Source: Porticoccus sp964395715 (lineage in GTDB: Bacteria; Pseudomonadota; Gammaproteobacteria; Pseudomonadales; Porticoccaceae). From it: a stretch of 64,000 nt of DNA. A model generated the notes under the pieces. The model made no database searches and was not told the origin of the DNA. It saw only the letters and a program-made list of their open reading frames with translations. The stretch lies in assembly GCA_964395715.1 (NCBI GenBank), contig CAYNAU010000002.1, positions 248,001 to 312,000 on the forward strand. The letters are read 5' to 3'. A program made the position numbers and the translations under genes. How positions within the stretch are numbered: the stretch's first letter is position 1; each line of letters begins with the position of its first letter. Below, piece by piece: positions 52,765 through 61,186 of this stretch.

Positions 52765-54300
52765 TTACTCTGCCTCACCACAGGGGTTGTGCAATCCAAT
52801 CACTTCACCGTTGCCGGTACTGGCAGACCGGTTGTTTTTGCTTTTTGCCTGGTCATTGCGCTGCTCATCCAGCTTGGTGAGATACTGGCCATCGACGTCA
52901 CCGGTCACATAGTTGCCGTCAAAAACCGCGCAGTCAAATTTCTCGATGTTGGGATTACCCTCGGCAGCACTGGCCACAAGGTCCTCGAGATCCTGGTAAA
53001 TCAGGCAATCGGCACCAATCAGCTCGGCTATCTCCTTCTCGGTCCGGTTGTGGGCAATAAGCTCACCAGCGGACGGCATATCGATGCCGTAGACATTGGG
53101 GTAGCGTACTGCCGGAGCGGCAGACGCCATATACACCTTGCGCGCGCCGGCATCTCTCGCCATTTGAATGATCTCACGGGACGTCGTTCCCCTGACTATT
53201 GAGTCATCCACCAAAAGTACGTTTTTGCCTTTGAATTCCAGCTTCACCGCGTTCAGTTTCTGGCGCACAGATTTCTTGCGTTCTTTCTGGCCGGGCATGA
53301 TAAAGGTCCGCCCAATATAGCGGTTCTTCATAAAGCCTTCTCTGAATTTGACGTTCAGATGTTCCGCTATCGACTGGGCCGCCACACGGCTGGTATCGGG
53401 AATGGGTATCACCACATCAATGTCGTGGTCCGGGTAACACCTCAGGATCTTTTCAGCCAGGTGCTCACCCATGCGCAACCGGCATTTGTAGACCGAGATA
53501 CTATCGATAATTGAATCCGGACGGGCAAAATAAACATGCTCGAATATACAGGGCATCAGGCGGGAGTTTTCCGCGCATTGCTGCAGGTGTAGTTCGCCAT
53601 CCTCATCCACATACAGGGCCTCACCCGGGGCGAGATCGCGTACCACCTGGAAACCCAGCACGTCGAGGGCAACACTCTCGGAGGCAACCATGTATTCTGC
53701 GCCCTTGTCTGTCTGGCGTTTGCCATAAACCAGCGGGCGAATACCGAAGGGGTCACGGAACGCGACCATCCCGTAATTGGCAATCATGCCGACCACAGCG
53801 TAGGCACCTCTGCAGCGGCGGTGCACGCGCCTTACAGATTCAAAAATATCATCCGGGCTGGGCTTCAGTTTCCCCAGCAAATGCAACTCGTGGGCAAAAA
53901 CATTGAGCAGCGCCTCTGAATCGGAGTCCGTATTGATGTGGCGCAGGTCCGACTTGAACAGGTGCTCCAGCAACTCTTCCGTATTGGTCAGGTTGCCGTT
54001 GTGGGCCATGCAGATTCCGTAGGGGGAATTCACATAAAAAGGCTGCGCCAAGGCCGGGCCGGAACTGCCCGCTGTGGGGTAACGCACATGCCCGATGCCC
54101 ATATTGCCTTCCAGTTCGGCCATATGGCGCGTGTGAAACACATCTCTGACCAGCCCTACGCCTTTGCGCTGGTTGAGGCGTCCACCCACACAGGTCATGA
54201 TGCCGGCAGCATCCTGACCACGATGTTGCAACATGGTCAATGCATCGTAGAGCTGCAGTTTGACATCACTTTTACCAAAAATTCCGACTACACCACACAT
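52765..54300 (-). CDS. purF: Amidophosphoribosyltransferase
   Basis: 511 residues. First enzyme of de novo purine synthesis: PRPP plus glutamine to phosphoribosylamine. Begins MCGVVGIFG with the nucleophilic Cys at position 2 after Met removal. The PRPP-binding loop is in VLLVDDSIVRGTTSREII. The C-terminal 40 residues are polar and of no obvious function. Follows cvpA by 50 bp, the order shared by most gammaproteobacteria. Confidence 0.97.
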   Translation of the reverse strand: MCGVVGIFGKSDVKLQLYDALTMLQHRGQDAAGIMTCVGGRLNQRKGVGLVRDVFHTRHMAELEGNMGIGHVRYPTAGSSGPALAQPFYVNSPYGICMAHNGNLTNTEELLEHLFKSDLRHINTDSDSEALLNVFAHELHLLGKLKPSPDDIFESVRRVHRRCRGAYAVVGMIANYGMVAFRDPFGIRPLVYGKRQTDKGAEYMVASESVALDVLGFQVVRDLAPGEALYVDEDGELHLQQCAENSRLMPCIFEHVYFARPDSIIDSISVYKCRLRMGEHLAEKILRCYPDHDIDVVIPIPDTSRVAAQSIAEHLNVKFREGFMKNRYIGRTFIMPGQKERKKSVRQKLNAVKLEFKGKNVLLVDDSIVRGTTSREIIQMARDAGARKVYMASAAPAVRYPNVYGIDMPSAGELIAHNRTEKEIAELIGADCLIYQDLEDLVASAAEGNPNIEKFDCAVFDGNYVTGDVDGQYLTKLDEQRNDQAKSKNNRSASTGNGEVIGLHNPCGEAE

Positions 54301-54350
54301 GGGTCAGGCAACCTCTATAACCGTCGTTTACCAAGCTGTTTTTATTGCGT

Positions 54351-54851
54351 TCAGAGCAAATTCTTTAAAAAGTTCAGTAGCGCCGCGCCGGTATCCCTGG
54401 CCCAGTCTTCAAATTGCATAAAAAATGAAATCATCACTGATTGCTGCCACCACAAATCCTGTTTAACCGGCAGCATCTCCGTCAGAATGATCAGTACCGC
54501 CATCACAATGATGACACCGCGGGTCACACCAAACAGCAATCCCATCAAGCGGTCCGTTCCCGTCAGCCCCGTTGCTTCTACCAATTTGCCAAGCAGGTAA
54601 TTACAGATTCCACCGACAATCAGTACGGCAATAAACAGTGTCACCCAGGCGGCCAGCATGCGGAGCGATGGCGTGGTGATGAGCTGTTCCATCCAACTGG
54701 CGAGTTCATCGTGAAAAATCGACGCGATGACTGCCGCCGCCAACCAGATCAGCAGCGACATGGCCTCTTTCACAAATCCGCGCACCAAACTGATTATCGC
54801 CGATAAGCTAAGAATAGCGATGATGGCCCAGTCAGCCCAATTCATGGTCAA
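54351..54851 (-). CDS. cvpA: CvpA family membrane protein
   Basis: 166 residues with four hydrophobic segments; begins NWADWAIIAILSLSAIISLVRGFVKEA, typical of CvpA. Originally linked to colicin V production; its relatives are inner-membrane proteins involved in envelope integrity and stress tolerance. Lies between the SPOR gene and purF. Confidence 0.93.
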   Translation of the reverse strand: MTMNWADWAIIAILSLSAIISLVRGFVKEAMSLLIWLAAAVIASIFHDELASWMEQLITTPSLRMLAAWVTLFIAVLIVGGICNYLLGKLVEATGLTGTDRLMGLLFGVTRGVIIVMAVLIILTEMLPVKQDLWWQQSVMISFFMQFEDWARDTGAALLNFLKNLL

Positions 54852-54897
54852 GCCTCACAAAAACAGCGACAGAGTGTAACAGAGCACCCGTTTGAGG

Positions 54898-55428
54898 TCA
54901 GGGTTCAAAGTGCACCAGCAGCGCATTGAGACTGTATTTTTTATCAATCACAGCCTTTTCCTGCAGGAGCTTCTCTTTCAACACTTTTGGGCCGACAAAG
55001 ACCCGGTTCAACTGGCCTTCGTTATCACGCTGCTGCTGGACAAACGCGTCATAGCCATCGGCTTGCAACTGCTTGACCAGGGTCTGTGCACGATCGGAAT
55101 CGCGAAAACTTCCCACCTGTAATACCCAGGATTCAGGCAGACCTTTCTCTGTCAGAGTCGGCGGTGTAATGGCAACGGACTCGGCCTGTTCGGCACTCTC
55201 CACACCCAGCTGGTAGGCTTCTTCGGGAGCGGGAGCCGGGTCAATATCGACCGGGCGGTGGGGTTCTGGAACGCTAACCGGCGCGATCGCGGGCTTGGGC
55301 GGAATACGACTGGTGGTATCGACCTGAGGAGCATCGGAGAAATCGAACAGCACGGCAAATAAAATAAGCAGCAGTGCCAGCAGAACAAAACCACCGACAA
55401 TTCTCTGTTTTACGTTTTCTGTCAGCAC
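54898..55428 (-). CDS. SPOR domain protein (DedD-like)
   Basis: 176 residues. Short cytoplasmic tail, one membrane helix at about 10-30 (GGFVLLALLLILFAVLFDF), a Pro-rich linker and a C-terminal SPOR domain (about 95-175: SWVLQVGSFRDSDRAQTLVKQL, in part) that binds denuded glycan strands at the septum. The start is the GTG at 55428, with AAGGAA 6 nt upstream and 13 bp after folC. An open frame extending to 55599 overlaps folC and lacks homology. DedD in this position works in cell division. Confidence 0.9.
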   Translation of the reverse strand: MLTENVKQRIVGGFVLLALLLILFAVLFDFSDAPQVDTTSRIPPKPAIAPVSVPEPHRPVDIDPAPAPEEAYQLGVESAEQAESVAITPPTLTEKGLPESWVLQVGSFRDSDRAQTLVKQLQADGYDAFVQQQRDNEGQLNRVFVGPKVLKEKLLQEKAVIDKKYSLNALLVHFEP

Positions 55429-55441
55429 AAGCCATTCCTTC

Positions 55442-56659
55442 TCAGGAAGATTGTATGTTTTCCAGTATTGGACCCACTGTAAAAAAAGAGCCGAACACCA
55501 CGACCCTGTCACCTTCTCCAGCATGCTGCAACGCTTTTTCAAACGCAGACAGCGGCGAAGGACAACAGTATACATCGCTGTTGGCAGCAGCTCCGGCATT
55601 GTACAACAATGCTTCCAGGTTTCCCTCCGTGGCGGCTCGCAACTGATCCGGGATACTGCAGGGCAACCAGGCCCTGACCAGTGGGATCATGGGCAGCAGT
55701 GTTCCCGCAATATCCTTGTCGGCCATCATGCCGACCACGGCGATCAGGTGGCCTTTTAACGGCGCCAATCGTTCCGCAAGCAACTCTGCGGCCTGTGGGT
55801 TGTGCGCCACATCGAGAATAACCGGCACGCCTGAAACACTTATTTCCTGAAAACGGCCCGCGACCCTTACCCCGGACAGGGATTGGGTGTTGATATCGCA
55901 TGCCGGCAAACCGGTAATCATCGCGGTGGCCTGCAGGGCACAGGCCAGGCTGTTGACGGGCAGGCTATGCTCGGGAACCGCCTGAAACTGGCTGACTGAG
56001 AAATCACGTTCGTTGACGAGCAGTGTGGCACCTATGTCTGCGGCAGTGTGTACAATACCCTCAACCGGAAAGCTGTCCCCACACACCAACGGACGTCCAA
56101 GACGGGCTATGGCCGCTTTTTCGGCCCCTATTCTGTCGAGGTCGTCGCCCAACCAGTCCTGATGGTCGAGGGCAATACTGGTCACAATTGCGATATCCGC
56201 ATCGACGGTATTGACGGCGTCGAGCCTGCCACCCAGCCCCACCTCCAGAATGGCCACGTCCAGTTCCGCTTCGGACATCAGCATCAGGGCCGCGAGAGTG
56301 CCAAATTCAAAGTAGGTCAGACTGGTGTCACCACGGGCATCCTCTATGCGCTGGAATGCATCACAGATCGCATTATCCGTGGCTTCTACACCCTGGATAA
56401 CAATGCGTTCGTTGTAATTCACAAGATGGGGTGAGGTATAACAACCCACGCGATAGCCCTGATCCATTAGCAGGGTCTCTAATGCGGCAACACAGGATCC
56501 CTTGCCATTGGTGCCAGCTACGGTCACGATAATTTGTGCGGGGGAGAGACACTGTAAAAGCCGGGCAACACGCCCGACCCGCGACAACCCAAGTTCTATT
56601 TCAGTGGGGTGCCGCTGTTGCAGCAAGCTCAGCCATTCACTCAGTGAACGAGGGGGCAT
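55442..56659 (-). CDS. folC: Bifunctional dihydrofolate / folylpolyglutamate synthase
   Basis: 405 residues. Adds glutamate to dihydropteroate and to folates. P-loop VTVAGTNGKGSCVAALE, TSPHLVNYNERI, LEVGLGGRLDAVN and ALDHQDWLGDDLDRIGAEK (each conserved in FolC), with the C-terminal Mur-ligase-type domain containing DVAHNPQAAELLAE. Overlaps the accD end by 23 bp, suggesting coupled translation. Confidence 0.95.
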   Translation of the reverse strand: MPPRSLSEWLSLLQQRHPTEIELGLSRVGRVARLLQCLSPAQIIVTVAGTNGKGSCVAALETLLMDQGYRVGCYTSPHLVNYNERIVIQGVEATDNAICDAFQRIEDARGDTSLTYFEFGTLAALMLMSEAELDVAILEVGLGGRLDAVNTVDADIAIVTSIALDHQDWLGDDLDRIGAEKAAIARLGRPLVCGDSFPVEGIVHTAADIGATLLVNERDFSVSQFQAVPEHSLPVNSLACALQATAMITGLPACDINTQSLSGVRVAGRFQEISVSGVPVILDVAHNPQAAELLAERLAPLKGHLIAVVGMMADKDIAGTLLPMIPLVRAWLPCSIPDQLRAATEGNLEALLYNAGAAANSDVYCCPSPLSAFEKALQHAGEGDRVVVFGSFFTVGPILENIQSS

Positions 56660-57530
56660 CTATGCCGTCGGGTTCCGGAGTATTGGTAAATTTGGATAAC
56701 AGGGAGGCGATGGTATCGCGCATTTCCGGGCGCGGAATAATCAGGTCAATAGCGCCATGCTCCAACAGGAACTCGGCACGCTGAAAACCTTTTGGCAAAC
56801 GCTGGCGGATTGTCTGTTCGATGATATTGGGTCCGGCAAAACCGGCCCGCGCACCGGGCTCGGCCGCATTAATGTCACCCAGCAGTGCAAGGCTTGCTGA
56901 AACACCGCCATAAACAGGGTCTGTCATCACGGAGATGTAGGGTGTTCCCTGAGCTTTCAGCTTCTCGATAATGGCACTGGTTTTGGCCATTTGCATCAGG
57001 GATATCAGCGCTTCCTGCATGCGTGCACCCCCGGTTGCGGAGAAGCATACCAGCGGGGCATTTTCATCCAGGGCAACCTGGGCAGCGCGGGTGAAACGCT
57101 CGCCCACCACGTACCCCATAGAGCCGCCGTGGAAGGCAAATTCAAAGGCCACTGCAACAACCGGCATTCCTTTAAGAGTACCTTTCATGGCGACCAGAGC
57201 GTCGTCTTCACCGGTCGCCTTCTGGGCGTCGGCCAGTCGATCCTTGTACCTGCGAACATCCTTGAACTTCAGACGATCAATGGGTTTTACCTCTGTTGCC
57301 AGCTCCTCGCGACCTTCTTCATCGAGGAAAAAGTCGAGACGGCGACGGGCACCGATACGCAAATGGTGATCACACTTCGGGCAGACATCGAGGTTTTTTT
57401 CCAGCTCAGGGCGATAGAGCGGCGCGCTGCACTTTGGACACTTTTTCCACAACCCTTCGGGAACGCTTTGGGTTCGATCTTTTTTCTGGGTTGCAGGTCC
57501 TTTCGGACGAATTTTTTCCAACCAGCTCAT
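56637..57530 (-). CDS. accD: Acetyl-CoA carboxylase carboxyltransferase subunit beta
   Basis: 297 residues. With AccA, transfers carboxyl from biotin-BCCP to acetyl-CoA in fatty acid synthesis. The N-terminal zinc finger is C-x2-C-x18-C-x2-C-like (KCPKCSAPLY ... VCPKCDHH), followed by the crotonase-fold carboxyltransferase core with CFSATGGARMQEALISL and GRAGFAGPNIIEQT-like GARAGFAGPNIIEQTIRQ. Starts MSWLEKIRPKGPA. 11 bp after trpA. Confidence 0.96.
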   Translation of the reverse strand: MSWLEKIRPKGPATQKKDRTQSVPEGLWKKCPKCSAPLYRPELEKNLDVCPKCDHHLRIGARRRLDFFLDEEGREELATEVKPIDRLKFKDVRRYKDRLADAQKATGEDDALVAMKGTLKGMPVVAVAFEFAFHGGSMGYVVGERFTRAAQVALDENAPLVCFSATGGARMQEALISLMQMAKTSAIIEKLKAQGTPYISVMTDPVYGGVSASLALLGDINAAEPGARAGFAGPNIIEQTIRQRLPKGFQRAEFLLEHGAIDLIIPRPEMRDTIASLLSKFTNTPEPDGIDAPSFTE

Positions 57531-57541
57531 AGTTAATTCCG

Positions 57542-58357
57542 TTAGTTATCCAGCGCCTGACGCATCTCTGCAATCAATGCTGATACCTCTTTAGCATAAA
57601 CCACCGGGTCAGCTTCGCCAGACTCTGCAAGTTCGGCCATTCGGTTAACCAGCACACTACCAACCACGGCACCATCGGAGAGGTCTGCAACCGCCCGTGC
57701 CGAAGCGCCGTCTTTGATTCCAAATCCTACACACACCGGCAGTTCAGTCAACGAGCGGATATGGTCGACGTGCTGCTGCACCGACGCCACATCCAGATGT
57801 CCTGCCCCCGTCACTCCTTTCAGTGACACATAGTAAATAAACCCGCCCGCCATCGACGTCACCATTTTCTGACGTTCGTGACTGCTGGTCGGTGCCAACA
57901 AGAAGATATTTTCAATACCGGCTTCACTGAGATGCTGATTGAATTCCTGGGCTTCCTCCGGTGGCAGATCCACCGTCAGCACCCCGTCCACTCCCGCATC
58001 CAATGCAGCGGCGATGAAGGTTTCGTAGCCCATACGCTCGATGGGGTTCGCATAACCCATCAGCAATACCGGGGTATCAGCATCGGTTTCACGGAATTGT
58101 TTCACCAGGGCCAGCGCATCGCGAAGGCTGCTGCCGTGGGCCAGGGCACGTTCGTGGGCTCGCTGAATCACTGGGCCTTCAGCGTTGGGGTCAGAAAACG
58201 GTACGCCAAGCTCAATGATATCCGCCCCGCTCTCCACCAGGGCATGCATCACCGGCAAGGTGACACCCTTTGCCGGATCACCTGAAACTACATAGGGTAC
58301 CAGTGCCTTGCGGCCCTGTTTTCTGAGGCTCTCAAAGCGTTTATTTATTCTGTTCAC
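57542..58357 (-). CDS. trpA: Tryptophan synthase alpha chain
   Basis: 271-residue TIM-barrel subunit that cleaves indole-3-glycerol phosphate and channels indole to TrpB. The general catalytic residue E49 is present in IIELGVPFSDP. The second catalytic position, Asp60 in the E. coli enzyme, reads Glu60 here (SDPNAEGPVIQ), which is clear in the DNA (GCT GAA GGC). Loop 6 is PTSSHERQKMV and the phosphate site includes VGFGIKDGASARAV. Lies 38 bp after trpB. Otherwise typical. Confidence 0.95.
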   Translation of the reverse strand: MNRINKRFESLRKQGRKALVPYVVSGDPAKGVTLPVMHALVESGADIIELGVPFSDPNAEGPVIQRAHERALAHGSSLRDALALVKQFRETDADTPVLLMGYANPIERMGYETFIAAALDAGVDGVLTVDLPPEEAQEFNQHLSEAGIENIFLLAPTSSHERQKMVTSMAGGFIYYVSLKGVTGAGHLDVASVQQHVDHIRSLTELPVCVGFGIKDGASARAVADLSDGAVVGSVLVNRMAELAESGEADPVVYAKEVSALIAEMRQALDN

Positions 58358-58395
58358 TCAGTTACTTCCAATAATTCTTATCGTTGCCATGAGCA

Positions 58396-59613
58396 TCAAA
58401 CCGTGATGCCATCAATTTCTGCTACGGTGAGGATATCCTTGTCACCGCGACCTGACAGATTAACCACGATCACCTGCTCGGGATCCATCTGGCGGGCCAG
58501 TTTTTCTGCATAGGCCACGGCATGGCTGGATTCCAGGGCGGGCATAATACCCTCCACCTTGGTCAGGCGACGGAAGGCATCCATAGCTTCATCGTCATCA
58601 ATGGTTACGTAATTAACCCGGCCAATATCTTTCAGCCATGCATGCTCCGGACCCACGCCGGGGTAATCCAGCCCGGCGGAGATGGAATGGGTTTCAATAA
58701 TCTGGCCATTTTCATCTTCCATCAGGTAAGTACGGTTACCGTGTAGTACGCCTGGAATGCCATCGTTTAACGGTGCAGCATGCTTTCCTGTCGCCAGCCC
58801 AAAACCGCCCGCTTCAACGCCGTACATTTTTACCGACTCGTCCTCAAGGAAGGGATGAAACAGGCCGATGGCATTGGAACCGCCACCGACACAAGCCACC
58901 AGGGCATCCGGCAACTTGCCCGCCTGATCCAGCGACTGCTGACGCGCTTCCCGACCGATAACGGACTGGAAGTTACGAACCAGTTCAGGGTATGGGTGGG
59001 GGCCCGCACAGGTACCAATAATGTAGAAGGTATTGTCCACGTTGGTGACCCAGTCACGCATGGCCTCGTTCATCGCGTCTTTCAGCGTTTTGGAGCCGGA
59101 CGTCACAGGGATGACCGTCGCACCCAGTAGCTTCATGCGGTATACATTCAGGGATTGGCGGTGAACATCTTCTTCGCCCATGAAAACGTGACACTCCAAG
59201 CCCAGTCTGGCCGCAACCGTCGCTGTAGCGACCCCATGCTGACCGGCACCGGTTTCCGCGATCACGCGTTTTTTGCCGGTATGTTTGGCCAAAAGGGCCT
59301 GGCCGATGGTGTTGTTTATCTTGTGAGCACCGGTATGATTCAGATCCTCCCGCTTCAGGTAGAGTTGCGCTCCGCCCGTCTCACGGGTCCAGCGCTCGGC
59401 AAAATACAGGGGGGAAGGTCTGCCCACATAGTGAGCCAGATCGTAATCAAACTGCGCCTGAAACTCGGGATCATCCTTGAGGCTGCGATAAATTTGTTCC
59501 AGCTCATCCAGGGCGTAGATCAGCGTCTCGGAGACAAAGCGCCCGCCGTAGGGACCAAAATGACCCCGGGCATCGGGCATATGACTAAAATCCACTTTGA
59601 TTTTTTCGTTCAC
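58396..59613 (-). CDS. trpB: Tryptophan synthase beta chain
   Basis: 405-residue PLP enzyme joining indole and serine to tryptophan. PLP lysine in REDLNHTGAHKINNTIGQ, glutamate in AETGAGQHGVA, phosphate loop CVGGGSNAIGLF. N-terminal GHFGPYGGRFVSETL is canonical. 15 bp after trpF and 38 bp before trpA. No trp leader or repressor site is evident in the short gaps, so expression should follow the whole operon. Confidence 0.97.
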   Translation of the reverse strand: MNEKIKVDFSHMPDARGHFGPYGGRFVSETLIYALDELEQIYRSLKDDPEFQAQFDYDLAHYVGRPSPLYFAERWTRETGGAQLYLKREDLNHTGAHKINNTIGQALLAKHTGKKRVIAETGAGQHGVATATVAARLGLECHVFMGEEDVHRQSLNVYRMKLLGATVIPVTSGSKTLKDAMNEAMRDWVTNVDNTFYIIGTCAGPHPYPELVRNFQSVIGREARQQSLDQAGKLPDALVACVGGGSNAIGLFHPFLEDESVKMYGVEAGGFGLATGKHAAPLNDGIPGVLHGNRTYLMEDENGQIIETHSISAGLDYPGVGPEHAWLKDIGRVNYVTIDDDEAMDAFRRLTKVEGIMPALESSHAVAYAEKLARQMDPEQVIVVNLSGRGDKDILTVAEIDGITV

Positions 59614-59628
59614 TGGACTCTCCCAAAC

Positions 59629-60249
59629 TCACCCGGCATTGGCCCGGGCAATAAACTGTTGAATACGTTGTGAGGACTTCACCCCGGGTGTATCTTCCAC
59701 GCCACCGCTGACATCGACACCGTAAGGATTCACCTGCGCCACGGCATCAGCAACATTGTCAGGCGACAGGCCACCCGCAAGAATCAGCGGAAAATCCACT
59801 GTTTTGGGCAACCGCTGCCATTCAAAACTTTCACCCGTACCGCCATATTTATCTTTGTGCCAGGCATCTACCAGGAAGCCGCATGCACCTGGAAAGCTTG
59901 CCACGGTTGCCGGCAAGTCAATTCCCGGAGCCATGCGGATAGCCTTGATATAGGGCCTGCCAAACTGGCGGCAATAGGCATCATCCTCGTCCCCGTGAAA
60001 CTGCAATAACTGCAGGTTTACGGCTCGCGTCGCCCTGTCAACCTCTTCGGCTGTTGCATTGACAAAAAGACCCACCGTCGTCACAAACGGACCCACTGCG
60101 CTGGCAATCAACGCCGCCTTTGAATGGTCCACAAAACGGGGGCTTTTCGGGTAGAACACCAGGCCAATGGCATCAGCACCGGCCTCTGCTGCTACAACGG
60201 CATCTTCATGCCTGGTAATGCCGCAGATTTTTACACGTGTTCGTTTCAC
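59629..60249 (-). CDS. trpF: Phosphoribosylanthranilate isomerase
   Basis: 206 residues. Converts phosphoribosylanthranilate to CdRP in tryptophan synthesis. The catalytic Cys is in RVKICGITRHEDA, and the acid in FLVDAWHKDKYGGTG; LILAGGLSPDNVADAV and VDVSGGVEDTPGVK bind phosphate. I start at the GTG at 60249 (VKRTRVKICG), with GGAAG upstream; the open frame continues to 60285 without homology. 68 bp after truA. Confidence 0.94.
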   Translation of the reverse strand: MKRTRVKICGITRHEDAVVAAEAGADAIGLVFYPKSPRFVDHSKAALIASAVGPFVTTVGLFVNATAEEVDRATRAVNLQLLQFHGDEDDAYCRQFGRPYIKAIRMAPGIDLPATVASFPGACGFLVDAWHKDKYGGTGESFEWQRLPKTVDFPLILAGGLSPDNVADAVAQVNPYGVDVSGGVEDTPGVKSSQRIQQFIARANAG

Positions 60250-60317
60250 AGTAGCTTCCAGTAGCAAGGGTGCGGATTGTAGCAAAAAGGGGTCATTCCG
60301 CCTATTGCCTGACCCGC

Positions 60318-61181
60318 CTATTCTTCATTGATAAACTGAGGTCCTGGCTTAAATTCTGGTACGGCAAATTCCTCGGGATAGTTCACCCCAACCAGATATA
60401 ATCCATTGGGCGCGGCCGTAGGAGGAGCCTGGGTTCGATCACAGAGCGCCAGCAGTTCTCCTGGCCATGTATGCGGGTAATCTCCCCGACCGACACAGAG
60501 CAATGCCCCAACAATATTTCTGACCATGTGATGCAGAAAGGCATTAGCTGTAATTTCCAGAATGACCAGATCACCCTGACGCCAGACTTTGGCGGCATGG
60601 ACATTACGATTTGGCGAGTTTGACTGGCAACCCGCAGCCCGGAAAGAACTGAAGTCACGCTCACCGAGCAGCAACTGTGCTGCGTGATGCATCTGCACCT
60701 CGTCGAGGGGCCGCTTTTCCCAGGTCAGCCAATGGTAGAAAAGTGCTGAACGCTGCGGCTGATTAACAATCAGGTAACGATAGGTTCTGGCTCTGGCCGC
60801 AAAGCGGGCGTGAAACTGTGGAGACCTATCTTCCGCCCAGTGCAGGCGTATGCCAAACGGAAGGTTGGCATTGACGCCCAAAACCCAGTTTCTCGGGTTG
60901 CGATCAGCCCCGGTATCAAAATGAATCACCTGGTTGGTCGCGTGCACGCCTGTATCTGTTCGGCCGGCACAGGCGACAGTGATGCGTTCGTTGGCCACCT
61001 GAGTCAATGCCGCCTCAACATGAAACTGAACACTGGGACTATGGGTCTGGCGTTGCCAGCCACAAAAAGCGCTGCCGTCGTATTCGACGGCAGCTGCGAT
61101 GCGTTTTACGCCTTCTGGAAGCAATTCGCCATCCGGCACCAGGCCATTGGGCGAATACTCCCAGGGTTTCCCCTGGGCCAT
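60318..61181 (-). CDS. truA: tRNA pseudouridine(38-40) synthase
   Basis: 287 residues. Makes pseudouridine at positions 38-40 in the anticodon arm of tRNAs. Catalytic Asp in ACAGRTDTGVHATNQVIHF (in the usual GRTDxGVHA motif). DGSAFCGWQRQ and FLHHMVRNIVGALL also conserved. An N-terminal extension of about 25 residues precedes the core (MAQGKPWEYSPNGLVPDGEL, not part of the catalytic domain). 5 bp after fimV. Confidence 0.95.
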   Translation of the reverse strand: MAQGKPWEYSPNGLVPDGELLPEGVKRIAAAVEYDGSAFCGWQRQTHSPSVQFHVEAALTQVANERITVACAGRTDTGVHATNQVIHFDTGADRNPRNWVLGVNANLPFGIRLHWAEDRSPQFHARFAARARTYRYLIVNQPQRSALFYHWLTWEKRPLDEVQMHHAAQLLLGERDFSSFRAAGCQSNSPNRNVHAAKVWRQGDLVILEITANAFLHHMVRNIVGALLCVGRGDYPHTWPGELLALCDRTQAPPTAAPNGLYLVGVNYPEEFAVPEFKPGPQFINEE

Positions 61182-61186
61182 AATCG

